Positions 9,678-23,600 of a DNA stretch of 64,000 nt are shown here, piece after piece. How positions within the stretch are numbered: the first letter of the stretch is position 1; every line of letters starts with the position of its first letter. Position numbers and translations under genes: made by a program. This DNA is from Acholoe squamosa (taxonomy: Eukaryota; Annelida; Polychaeta; Phyllodocida; Polynoidae). The stretch spans positions 40,939,693 to 41,003,692 of the forward strand of contig OX439045.1 of the NCBI GenBank assembly GCA_949317995.1, read 5' to 3'. The notes below the pieces were generated by a model. It was not told where the DNA came from. It saw nothing but the letters and a program-made list of their open reading frames with translations, and ran no database searches.

Positions 9678-12600
9678 GTAGGTCTGGCTCTATAGGTATT
9701 ATGTGAAAGAATTGTATGGACCTGAGTTAGCCAGGCTTAGGTAGGTCTGGCTTTGTATGTATGTGTGAGAGAATTGTATGAACCTGAGTTTGCCAGGCTA
9801 AGGCAGGTTATGTTTTGTAGGTATGTGTGAACATGGTGAAGGAATTGTACGAATCTCATTTAGCCCGATTTAGGTATGATTGATTTGTGGGCATAATATG
9901 TCAAAGGGTATCTGAGTTAGGTATGTTTGTACCTCCAGATGTGAGATGATTTTTTTTTTTATATCGTAGATCACTGCTTGAGGAGACTAGCAGAAACAGT
10001 GTGTCGGTGCTAAGTCAGCTGGAACAAGTCAACATATCGTCTTCGCAGTACCAATCCAGGTATGTTTCACTGGTTTTAGATTACAAGAAGAATAATTGGT
10101 GTTTTCTCAGTCCAAAGGCCTTTCTCCACTATAGGCGATATTTAGCCAGAACAACCATCGTTACCGATTAGCATGGTATCTATGAGTGTGTGTGAAGGGG
10201 TGGGGTATCTTCCTTACACAGCTGGCGGTAATTAGATTGGTACCACTCATATAGCAAGCCCGCTTAGGGCCAATTCAGTTTTAGCTCAGATAAGCTGATT
10301 CAAAGCAGGCAGAATACTATTCATGGTTTTAGGTTGGGCAAATGGGGGGTTTCCATTCAGGGCCACATTGGGTTGCCCTAATAGGGCAAACTGAACTAAG
10401 ACTGTTGGGCTCCCGACAGTTTTTGTCCTCAGCAAGTTGTGTGGGCCACATAAGGCTAACTGATTTGGGCACAGAGCAGCTTCAAAATGGGCAAACACTT
10501 TGGGCACAGATTGGTTTCAAGGTGGGTACCCCGAATCAGGCATAGATCAGTTCCAAAGACAATTTCCCAGACAGGGTTGAGGATGGGTTTGCACAAGGCA
10601 TACTGAGCTGGGAGTTCTGAACTTTGACACTAGGTGACCCCACTATATCTGATGTACAGCTTCCCCCCCCCCATGTCAGTATTGATTTTCTTTAGTATGA
10701 TATAACTGAAATAGGCTAATGAATCATATAAATCATAACAGTACACAAATTTTCTCAGAGTTTGGATCTACTGGCAAAATACATTTGAAATGTGCAAAGT
10801 TAGGTGATGTCAGCAGTTTTTAATGTGACTACACCATTCCTGTGGTAATCATTTTTATATTGAAGTATGCTACCCATTGGGAGGCACTATGAACTTGAAG
10901 GCTAGCATGTTACTGGACTAGGTCTGGTTGACATGCCTTGGCCAACTAATTTTGAATTGATGGTTCTACTGTATTATGATGATGGGGAGAGTAATACAGT
11001 ATGTTTAGTCTCCCTCCAACTATGGAGGCCAAGGGGAGGGGCTAGCACCTGGAGGCTAGCAGAGCATTTTCAGGGTTCAAAATTTTAGAAAATGAGGAAA
11101 AAATAGATTTTCTATAATATCTATCCCAGGTGGCGCCACCTGATCAAAGTGGTCAGCCCGCTTTCAGCCACACCAAAAACCCATGTTGACCCCAAAATGA
11201 TAAATCTTGACCAGATGGCGCCATGTGATCAACGTGGGCAGCCCACTTTCAGCCACACCAAAAACCCATGTTCAACCCAAACCCACTCTGAGACTGATCT
11301 GTGCCCATATTGAGGACAGAAACTGTCAGCAAATAAAGTGTGGGCCAGTAGGACCACACCACCTTTGCTACCTGGGCAAATCGTTTGAAAAAAAAATAAA
11401 CATGTCTTTTAGGTGGAATATCTTGACCGATATGCACATCTGGAGGCCATTTCACCGTGTCCAGACAGACGTCCGCGTTCCTCTGACGGAGTCCGTCTTC
11501 TGAAAAACCATTTCTGCTCATTATTTTAATAAAAAATATTACCCTACACGGACCTCCGCGAAAAACCATTCGCGGACTTTTCACCATTTCAGCTCAGCGG
11601 AGGGGTAAGGTACCAGTAGGTGACCCAAAAATGTCTGTGACGACCAAAATATCTGATTTTATGTCCACCTTACATTTACCCCGCCTCCCTGAACTTGACG
11701 GGAGCGACCTTGACCCGACCTTTGACCCCTGACCCTCAGATAGCCGTGGAACATTCAACTGGCTGTCACAACATGGGTAGGTATTACGTTCTTTCTGTCA
11801 AACGCGAATTCTACCCGAGGCGAGATCCACTCTCCTTCTTCACAGAAAATAAATTCCTGCAGAGATATAGGCTGACGAAAGCAGTCACCAGACAATTAAT
11901 CAAGAATTATGTGACCTACTTTCCACCAAAGCGTAGGATCTTGAGAGGGGTCCATGCTGTCCCACATAGGATTCGAGTGAGTGTTCATACATGGTTTTAC
12001 TTCTACTGTTACAGAATATTCTTGGGGCATTTAAATGTACCCCCCCCCCTCCTTTCCCTTCTTTTCTTATGGCGATACATAGAAGAACTACATTTTTTTG
12101 TAAATGTGTTTCACCTCCAACTCCTGTGATGTTTCCCTCTGTCTTTGTCTCCCGTAATAAGCTAGCAAAATATATATGTATAGTTTCCACGTGGATTTCC
12201 TAGCTCTATACCCCTTGTTCTTGTTATCTTTGTTAAATTTAGAGTTTTTTTAAGTTAATTTTTTTTTTCAGTTTTGCATAGCAGTTCGGTATTTTGCTAC
12301 TGGGGCCAATTATTCCACCATAGGAGACGGCCATGGAGTGTCTCATTCTACCGTCTGCAGGTCTGTGCAGGAGATCACTGAGTACTTCTGCGATGCCCTA
12401 GAGGACTATGTGGTATGGCCTGACACAGTCCTAGACAAGAATAACAAGTCTGTTCTGTTCCTTCGCGAGAAACGTAAGCCAGGGGGTGTTCGGGTTGGTG
12501 GATGGCACCCACGTACTATCGAATGCCCTAAAGGAGTGGTATCTGATGAAAATCAGTACTACTGCTACAAGGGGTACTACTCCATCAATACCATGGTGAG

Positions 12601-15297
12601 ATATTTTTTTTATTTATACATGTTACAGTCTTTCTTTTCTTCTTCAGGTGTTTGAACTTAGCCATAAACTGATATATCATGATGTACAGTCCTTTCCTCT
12701 ATCTTGTTGTTCTCTTTTTTTGAAGATCATCTGTGACTGGGACTGCATTATAATGCACGTCAATGCGAGCAACCCTGGGTCGTGCAACGACGTCTATGTG
12801 ATGAATGGTTCACAAGTGAAATACCTGGGTGAGAGGGGAGACTTCAGTGGGTTCATCCTACTAGGAGATGGAGGGTAAGATATTATTAAGCTGTTCTTTA
12901 CCTTTGTATTGTGTCGTTACAAGAAAAAAAATATTCAATTTAAGACTGAAATTGATACAGTGTATTTTATAACAAAATAGATTTATTTCTGTTGCTTATT
13001 AGGGATATCCTCTTTATATTATTTCTTTTATCCAAAGGTACACTTTGACAGACTATGTATACACCCCCGTGAAACCAGAGGTCACAGACGAGGATGTCAA
13101 ATACAATAAATGGCATAAGAAGACACGGTCCAAGGTAGAGAGGACCATAGGCCAACTTAAGCAGAGGTGGAGGTAAGATATCACTGTACCTTTCTTCATT
13201 TAACAATATCAGTTTCTAACTTAATGAAGAAAATGGCCCTAAAAACAATTCTTGTTTCCCTGTTGTAACACGAATAAGGTATAATATAGCATTTAAAAAA
13301 GCGGACTCAATACTTTAAACTTAGAAAAAATAAATTATCTAGGTGTCTGAACTCGAGCGGGGGTACCTCATGCACTGTCCTTACCAGGCAGCCTGCATTA
13401 TAGAATTGTGTGGCCCTGCATAATGTCGCCAGGATCGCCAAGATCAAACTCCTGCGGGACTTCCCGGCTAAGGACAACTTCAAGAGGAAGTTTCCCCCCA
13501 TAGATCAACCTGACAACGTAGGCCCCAAGTCACAAGTGACCGTCAAAAACTTGAGAGAGGAGTATATTCAGGATCATTTTGGTCAAAACAGGTGGCGCTG
13601 AACTGTATTTCTTGTAACCTAGAAAGATTTAAATGAACTGAGAAGCACAACAGTAACCTTATATTGATTTGTTTTTATGAAACAGATTCTCCATGTATGT
13701 GAGGCATGTCGAGCCAAGAATAAAATACTGCTTGTCTATATGGTACATAGTAAATTAATGTGGATATGTTTTTAGTACACTTAGATGTGACACATGTAAA
13801 CAAATGATATGTACATATTTTCTCCATGTGCTAGGTCCTAAGTCTGTTACATACATTTTGGTAAAATGAAATAATACAAAAATTACATGCACTTTTAAGA
13901 ATCATTTATTTGTCAGCTTTTTCTTTTATCTATATATTTATAGACAAATATATGTCACCTCTTCTGTAAACTCTCATACAGCTTCACCTTTTTCTGACAT
14001 TAAAGTAATACCCACATGCATAAGAAAACAAACTGTTATCTTCTTATTGACAGACTAAGCATCATGTATTCTTGAGAAAAGTACCATGTACTGTGTATCA
14101 TACATACACTTTGACAAATACTACATCGTCACACTGAAATGAACAACCTTACTTCAGCACATGGACATAAACCCTGAGCATTATTAGCAATTATAATTAT
14201 CCTTTTGTTCAGGAAAATGGTCAACAACCATCATAATCTTTTGGCACACACAAGAATAAGTTAACTTCTAGAGTATATTCTACCCCTAACATATATGAGT
14301 CTCCATGACAAGAACGCGGACGTCCATCTTCACATTTGGAAGTCATGCAGTTGTTTCTTTATGCGGAGCCTTTTGGACTTACGCATAGGCATTTCGTCCC
14401 GGTCAGAAACTGCCCCAGCATCATCTGTAGATTCCACTCCCCCTGTAGACTTAGCATCTTCCTCTATGTGTCTACTTCCTTCCCCTTCAGCTTTTGTGTC
14501 AGCTTTTGGTGTCCCCTCTGTCTGTAGGTTCTTCTGCTCATGTTTCAGTCTGTTCATTATACCCTCCCTCGCTTTGTACTTGTTCCATAGCAGTGTCTTG
14601 GAGTATGACGAAGTCATCACTCGATTTAACTGTGAACGTGGGTAGACCAAGGCCGTCATTGCTGTCTGTGGCCTCCTGACATATAGCTGCAAATAAAAAA
14701 ATAGAAACACATGATCCTTGTATTGAAATCTTCTCTTCGAACACCTATAGTGTGGTAGTTGGTGACTCCCTCTTCTGCAAGATCAGATGAAGCAACATAG
14801 TATAGCATTACAGATAAACAAGCAGATGCCCATGAGCAGGGAATAAATTTCCATTGTATTCAACCGAGGTGAGGTTGTCCGTATCCAAGAACGCCTTATA
14901 GGCGGAGCTGAATGCGGACAGGCCTCACCTAGGTGAATACGATGCATGCCAGAAGGCCAAATACTTTGATTTTAGCTTACCTAGTACTACATCCTCCCCT
15001 ACCCAATCCAGTATAGCCTCTTTAAACTCGTTTTAGTAGTCCTTTTCGTCTCGTTGCCCACTACCACTTTTGTATTTGTTGTTGACGTACTGCCTCTGTC
15101 CAATTAAAATTGAGATATAGCATAGCATTTAGGGACTAGGAAACAAAACAAGTAAAACTTTAGCACATATGGTGCTATTAATTTCATTTCTTTAAGAACA
15201 TGATATATATACATATTTACATATATAGAGAGAGTATATCATGGCGTGAAATTTTAATAGGTTCATATATACTATAATGGTATAATGTATAATGTCA

Positions 15298-15347
<50 letters not shown>

Positions 15348-17500
15348 CACAGCAGACCTACCTTTTTTTTTGCGTCTTGGCTGAAATACAAGAGCTTATC
15401 TTTGCATTGTTTCACCTTCCACTCACGTTTTCCTATGGACTCGACATATTCTGAAAAAAAAAGAATTTGTTATAGTAATAAAAAATGTCTCATTAAGTTA
15501 AACTGTATGGTCAAAATACACAACAAAAAATGTACGGTCACAACTGTATATGGCAAATGTTAACTGGCAATAAATACCATTGCTTTTTCTGCAGTATAAC
15601 ACATAAAACAAATGATATCATTTATTTGTGGATACCAATATCAAAATAGACAAAAAAATAGTTACCCGCTAACTCCTCCCATGTTAACTTCTTCATTGTC
15701 CTTCCATCTGAGCTTGCCTTGAACTTTCCTTTTAATATAGGTTTCAGGTGGTTGGTTCCCCAGATAAAAGCCTTAATTTCCAGTTCGTTCCATTTTTTAA
15801 GGGTGGAATCGGTGGAAGAAGCAGTAGAAACATTTGCAGAATTGTTACCGCCACGTCCACGACCTCGGGTTCCTCTCGTACCTTGCGAGCCTCTACTTCC
15901 TCGGGTTCCTCTTGTACCTCGAGTAGCTCCCCTCCCTGAACTGCCAGAGCCTCGAGGCCTACCCCAACACGGCCTCTCACAGATTGCCCCCGGCCGGTAG
16001 GAGCAGAGAAACATTCTTCATCATCTGTAGGGACATAGTCAGGGTCACACAAAACATCGTCCTCCTTGAGAGGGGGTACACTAGGTCTGCTGGGTTTTAA
16101 ACCAAAATGAGATGGGTGCTCTGAAATAGGAGCTTTACCCTTCTGTCTTCTTTCAGATATTCCACCTTGAGACTGCTTGCGGATAAGATTTCTGCGGTAC
16201 TTATACACCATGTAATCAATGTCTTCCTCTACCCCTATTTCCCCCTGAGCTTTTTTGCGGACGAGGGATTTTTTGAATTTATATACCATATTAGCAATGT
16301 CCTGATCTGCACCCATTCCGGGAAAGTCACCGGGTTTGAGTAGGTCCTCGTTGTAGTTTTCGTCAAACTCATCTACTTCCTCGTCTTCGTCATAGTACAG
16401 GTCTTCATCCTCCTCTGCCTGGCGGGACGACTGAAAAAAGAAATAAAACAAAAGCTTAACTCCTTTCTGGAAAAGTGTAGCCCTTTATTTACTACATTGA
16501 CAAATGCTAGAGGCTGAACGCCGACCAAAAAACGCATTTCATATACACTTTAAACTCACTGACACACTCAGTTCGATAGATAACCATACCCTATGTGTCA
16601 GAGTACATCTTTCACACAAAAATGGCTGACTTTGAATCACCTTCTGAGTAGCTTTCGGCATTTTCTTTTATTGTCGAAAGAAAACTGTGTTTCCCGGAAG
16701 CTGGAGACGGCCATTGATATCCCATAATTCATGACGTCACAAGGAATTCCCAAAGAAACCCAGCCAAAAATCACGGATTAGGCGCAAGTACCTAACATGA
16801 AAAATAATTAATTAAATGAAGGCGGAAGGTCTGCGTTCATTTTTTTTACGGAGGGGTGACGGACTACGAACAGAAATGGTTTTTAAATAAAAAAAGATGG
16901 AGTCCATGTCAGGGTCCACCTTTTTTGTCTGTGTTCTTATATCATATAAAGTTCGCAGTGAAACGGCCTCCTGGCACGATAGTCGTGTAGTGGAGACAGG
17001 CCCTACGACGTCATCACAGATCAAATTGACCCTAATGGTGACGGCATAGTATTGACTATTTATAAATAAATCCTGATAATGAGTGTCCATTAACAGTGTC
17101 ACGTATTTATATCGTTATCAGATTAGCCCTATATAGTGTCACTGAGGTATCCTGCATGATATTAGTATGTTATATGTTAACGTCATAGACTGTATCAAAG
17201 ATACCTGCTATATGTACTCGTAGATAAACATGTAAATGGCAATACAAAATCAGCCTTAACAAGTGTATGATTTAGACTTAAACATGACTATCACACCAAT
17301 CATATATAGCTCCATCAAGATGGAAAGGAAAATGAACTACTACTGTGATGCCTCGTGTTTATGGCGTGTCTTATACTGGACTACTACCGTGATGCCTCAA
17401 GTATATGGCTTGTCTTATATGCAAGCAAGAACCCCCGGCCTGGTGCGCCTTTGAGTATCAGCAAAAGTTGGGGGTGGGCCTTATGGGCGAGGATGTTATA

Positions 17501-17580
<80 letters not shown>

Positions 17581-17609
17581 TTATATGGTTATGATGACCT
17601 ACTTTCTAA

Positions 17610-17697
<88 letters not shown>

Positions 17698-20600
17698 TGA
17701 ACTAGCGTGCGTAAGATCTATCCCTCAATGTTTTTATATAATTATTATAACTCTCCCTTAAGATGGGGGTGCAGCTTATATTCAGGGTGCGCCTAATATG
17801 CGAGGTATGTGGTGGTCTGTTAATTAATATAGGTACGATGAGGAGGTACAGAGAGTCCGTAACCTAAACGATGAGCTGCAGCGTCTTCGGATCTCCCTCA
17901 CCCAGGAGCGGAAGGAGCTGGCAGAAGCACGCATCTCTCTCGCGGCCAGGGAGAACGAACTGAGGGATCTGCGTCCGGGACTGCAGCGCCTCCAACAGGA
18001 AAATGACGAACTTAAAAGAAGGTTAGATGAAAGGGTTGATGTTAAAAAAGAACATTCCTGCTATATGGAATGGCGACTCGATGCACCAGATTCTTTTTAA
18101 GATACATGGGTGTAAAGTGACGGTCGTGACGCTTGTGACGGAGGGGTTTTAAAAAGTGTCGGTTGTGACCCAGGGGTTTTAGAAAATGACGGACGGTGAC
18201 CATTTCAAAGGTTCCCAGTACATTGGCATATACATAAAAAGTGACGGAGTGACGGTCCATTCTTCCTAAAAAGTGACGGTGTGACATCCTTAAGCACTCA
18301 TGTATAGGCACAAACGGCCATGGAAAATGTGCTTTTCACCTTTGAGGTTTCTCCATAATGTTTCATAATTGGACACACAAGCAACAAGTAATTATTTGGA
18401 GATATGTTACATTAATTTTGATGATTATAACTATACTATATCGGCACGGATTAAACATGACAGAGTACAATAATGTCACTGCCAACAGGCTTTAACCACA
18501 ATGTTTCATAGCGGTACATGTCCCAGGAGTTAGATCAGTTGTGCTACTTGTAGTCTAGAGGATAATTGTGCGACAGAGGGTATCGTTTTATCTCTTCAGA
18601 TTAGAAGTTGAAATAAACCGGGCACTCCAATCAGTAGAAGAAATGAAAATCTCCCGGGAGAAAACTGGATTCGATGTACATGCCAGGGCTCAGGTAAGCA
18701 GACTATTAAAACCATATCATATGATTGAAATGGATACCCCAATATTGTGTGTGGCTCTTGTTAGTGTCTGGAAATGATTTCTTTTTAAGGGGTTTCTAAC
18801 ATAACAATCACATCAAAAACACAAAAATCTAAAGGTGCGATAACTGACACCTTACAACATGTTGCAGGATGAAATTACTATTTTGTATATGAATTAATCG
18901 GTACAGTGTTCCGGATCTTATGGAGTTGTGCCTGCATTTTAATCAACACATATATTTTACTGCACCTATATCATCTATGAGCAGACACTGAATTTTGTGG
19001 TAAATTTTAATCAATGTTGATCATGACCTTCCAACAGTATACACGTGACCTTGAAGATAGACTGAGGGCTTCTAACGACATTATTGTCAGTTTAGAGACA
19101 AGAATCAACGAGCTTACACAGACCGATACTTTCGACATTAGTGCCGTTCTAAAGGTAAGACTGATCATTACTAAATCTGAATAGATATTATTTTGTTTTT
19201 CTCATCAGTAGGTAACTTGGCATGTTAGAAAAATCACAGGGCAGTAATGCACCAGGAGTGCGATTCAAAAAAACTCACGATATCAGCAGGAGAAGACGAC
19301 CAGAGAATAACGAAATTCGCCAATGCTGATACTTCATGGACATAATGGAATTACGGCCTTTGGAACACACTATTTCATTCACAATAATTATTAATTCAAT
19401 CAATGTATCCCTTATGAATTGAAAGCTTATAAATGATGTGCATTTTCTGCATGTTATTGCAGAAACAACATTCCAGAAGGATCAGACTGGATCCGCCCAA
19501 CTATGTCACTTTCCATGGTCAAGGAGTAATTCAGGCTAAGTCAGTATTAAACTTTAAGACTTTATTTTATTGATAGCCCTGTATCTTGGCTTTATGAAAA
19601 GGTTCATTCAAGTCATTAACTCCCAGGGGGTCAGTTTTTATCACACTCGCAGTAAAACCATATCATTTTGTTTGCCCGACTGATCGAAATAATTTATAAT
19701 ACATGTAACTATTTCAATAAACCTCCTATCATTACCATATTGCATGTCCAAACTAATCTAATAGTCTAGTATAAGTGTACCAAAAAGTAGAACTGAGGCA
19801 CATAAACTTTCAAAGTTATGACATTTCTCATTTTTCGATGATTTTCATTTTGATGAAAATTTTAACACACATTCTCAACTTTGATCTCACAGGCTTAAAA
19901 CTCTTTGTACATGCATGAAAATCACTATATTACATCCTCACTATGTACTCTTGCTTAAACCAACATCATTTGCCACTCATCAAATACATTCTGCATGCAG
20001 TCTGTAGCCAAAATAGACCCCCTGAATAGCGAATTTCGGTCAGTCGGGCAAACGAGCAGTAGTACATAGCAGAACACCTCAAGGAGGCACTTGAACCTGT
20101 CCTATAATCTTGCCATTACATACAGAGTAACTAGTGCACCTGGGCTACTGTTTAAAACCAATAACTCTACAATATCTACCCATCTTGGGTCTGTGCGCAT
20201 GCTCGGAAAATTAAGTTTTGCTTTTTTTACGCAAATTTTCATCGAAGACTGGACCAATAAGTGACAAAATCTCACAAAATACCATTCTATTAGCCTTCAT
20301 TTATTAGTAAAAAAGGTTTACTATTAGATGAAATAACAATAGAATACCTCACACTTCTAACAGAATAACAAGAAGCATTTTACCATCACCATGCAAAAAC
20401 CTCGTATACCGGTCAGTCGGGCAAACGACCAGTAGTACATGTCTATGTATAGATGAACACCTCAAGGAGGCAATTAAACCTGTCCTATAATCTTGCCTTT
20501 ACATACAGAGTAACTAGTGCACCTGGGCTACTGTTTAAAACCAATAACTCTACAATATCTACCCATCTTGGGTCTGTGCGCATGCTCGGAAAATTAAGTT

Positions 20601-23600
20601 TTGCTTTTTTTTCGCAAATTTTCATCGAAGACTGGACCAATAAGTGACAAAATCTAACAAAATACCATCCTATTAGCCTTCATTTATTAGTAAAAAAGGT
20701 TTACTAATAGATGAAATAACAATAGAATACCTCACACTTGTAACACAATAACAAGAAGCATTTTACCATGACCATGCAAATACTTCGTATACCGGTCAGT
20801 CGGGCAAACGAGCAGTAGTACATAGCAGAACACCTCAAGGAGGCACTTAAACCTGTCCTATAATCTTGCCATTACATACAGAGTAACTAGTGCACCTGGG
20901 CTACTGTTTAAAACCAATAACTCTACAATATCTACCCATCATGGGTCTGTGCGCATGCTCGGAAAATTAAGTTTTGCTTTTTTTACGCAAATTTTCATCG
21001 AAGACTGGACCAATAAGTGACAAAATCTCACAAAATACCATTCTATTAGCCTTCATTTATTAGTAAAAAAGGTTTACTATTAGATGAAATAACAATAGAA
21101 TACCTCACACTTCTAACAGAATAACAAGAAGCATTTTACCATGACCATGCAAAAACCTCGTATACCGGTCAGTCGGGCAAACGACCAGTAGTACATGTCT
21201 ATGTATAGATGAACACCTCAAGGAGGCACTTAAACCTGTCCTATAATCTTGCCATTACATACAGAGTAACTAGTGCACCTGGGCTACTGTTTAAAACCAA
21301 TAACTCTACAATATCTACCCATCTTGGGTCTGTGCGCATGCTCGGAAAATTAAGTTTTGCTTTTTTTTCGCAAATTTTCATCGAAGACTGGACCAATAAG
21401 TGACAAAATCTAACAAAATACCATCCTATTAGCCTTCATTTATTAGTAAAAAAGGTTTACTAATAAATGAAATAACAATAGAATACCTCACACTTGTAAC
21501 ACAATAACAAGAAGCATTTTACCATGACCATGCAAATACTTCGTATACCGGTCAGTCGGGCAAACGAGCAGTAGTACATAGCAGAACACCTCAAGGAGGC
21601 ACTTAAACCTGTCCTATAATCTTGCCATTACATACAGAGTAACTAGTGCACCTGGGCTACTGTTTAAAACCAATAACTCTACAATATCTACCCATCTTGG
21701 GTCTGTGCGCATGCTCGGAAAATTAAGTTTTGCTTTTTTTCGCAAATTTTCATCGAAGACTGGACCAATAAGTGACAAAATCTAACAAAATACCATCCTA
21801 TTAGCCTTCATTTATTAGTAAAAAAGGTTTACTAATAGATGAAATAACAATAGAATACCTCACACTTCTAACAGAATAACAAGAAGCATTTTACCTTGAC
21901 CATGCAAATACCTCGTATACCGGTCAGTCGGGCAAACGACCAGTAGTACATGTCTGTGTATAGATGAACACCTCAAGGAGGCACTTAAACCTGTCCTATA
22001 ATCTTGCCTTTACATACAGAGTAACTAGTGCACCTGGGCTTCTGTTTAAAACCAATAACTCTACAATATCTACCCATCTTGGGTCTGTGCGCATGCTCGG
22101 AAAATTAAGTTTTGCTTTTTTTCGCAAATTTTCATCGAAGACTGGACCAATAAGTGACAAAATCTAACAAAATACCATCCTATTAGCCTTCATTTATTAG
22201 TAAAAAAGGTTTACTAATAGATGAAATAACAATAGAATACCTCACACTTTTAACAGAATAACAAGAAACATTTTACCATGGCCATGCGTATACCGGTCAG
22301 TCGGGCAAACGAGCAGTAGAACATGTCTATGTATAGATGAACACCTCAAGGAGGCACTTAAACCTGTCCTATAATCTTGCCTTTACATACAGAGTAACTA
22401 GTGCACCTGGGCTACTGTTTAAAACCAATAACTCTACAATATCTACCTATCTTGGGTCTGTGCGCATGCAATAGAATGAAATAGAAATAATAGCGATCAG
22501 TCGCGCAAACGAGCGTTAAAACATAGATAAATGCTTGAGAAATACAAGTTACAGTGGGCAAAGTTAAACTGGTGATAACCAGGATCAATGACATCTAATC
22601 AGTGCACTTGCTGCGGTACTTGAGGAGCTTTCGATCGGCCAGTTGGATAGTGATGGGATCGAGGTTGTAGAGGGCTTTCTTCGTGTGTCCATACCGACTT
22701 GGCCTAGGAAGCGAGATCCTGCCAAGAATGTTGAGGTGGTGGATTCTGGCTTCAATGGTCTCCTTCCCCCACATGAAGCTTGTCCCCAACTTGAAGCTTC
22801 TCTTTGCTGTTTTCATGATGTTCCGCAGCATATGGTGCACTAGATAGAAGCCATTGTCCTTGGCTACCACCTTACCCAAAAACCATATGTCATTACCGGA
22901 GTTGGTGCCATCCAGGCTAGCAGTGACAAGGATGTCACCTACCTGGTACTCGTCCTGGACCAGCACCAACTTTCCAATAGTGTCCTTGGGCTGTACATCC
23001 TCCTGAGGGAGGGTCGAGGTCGGTGGATCCTGCCGTGCTCGCTTGGTGGTAGGGACGGCGACGGCGCGCTCCGCGGCACGCTTTCGTGCAGCACACGGGG
23101 CAACGTTCTCCTTGTCAGCCGTGGCAGGAGTTGGCACCCGGTCACTTCGAGTGCGCTTACGTGCCACGACTGGTGAGCCGTCCCTGGTGCGCTTGCAGAC
23201 AGTGGTGCGCACAACAGGATCATAATCAGGGTCGCCGTCCGCCGCAGCAGGAGCCCTGGCAGGCCGCGTTTTCATCTGAACCAGGGCTTGCTTTGGCGGG
23301 GGAGTAGTGCTGTCATCCGCGTCGTCCACCGCAGCAGGGACACGTGCAGGCCGCGTTTTCTTCTGGCGTGTTTGCTTTGGTGGGGGAGACTTCTGCTTGT
23401 CAGAGAACTTAAGAACATGGTCTGTCCATCCAGAGCAGCCATTCACAGACCTAAGGTCGAGCCAGCAGCAGGGGTCGAAGCAGGATTTGTCACGGACAGA
23501 GAGTGACCTTCCTTCCTCCTTGACCACAGCAGCATGGACACTCATGGTGCCCTTTACTGATTTGTCTGCTGCTACTTGGCCGACAGTGAGGCGGGCGGAG

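Larger units (their letters stand above)
11442..16971. mobile_element. PIF/Harbinger DNA transposon, decayed
   Basis: The element carries the two genes usual for PIF/Harbinger: a HARBI1-like transposase (11773-13601, + strand) and a Myb/SANT-domain partner (16661-14330, - strand), convergently arranged. The left end GGAGGCCATTTCAC (11442-11455) pairs with the right end GTGAAACGGCCTCC (16958-16971). A second shared block, AAAACCATTTCTGYTC, lies about 50-100 bp inside each end. The flanks TCT and TGG show no 3-bp target duplication. Both genes have frame disruptions, so this copy cannot be autonomous. It sits in intron 2 of the IF gene. Confidence 0.75.

Noticed and set aside
12967-13206. Antisense frames across the Harbinger transposase exons
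   Set aside because: They overlap exons with clear DDE motifs on the other strand and lack motifs of their own.
20453-22167. Repeated 64-67 residue frames starting MNTSRR
   Set aside because: They recur only because the 373/383-bp unit recurs; no start context, homology or splice logic supports a protein.
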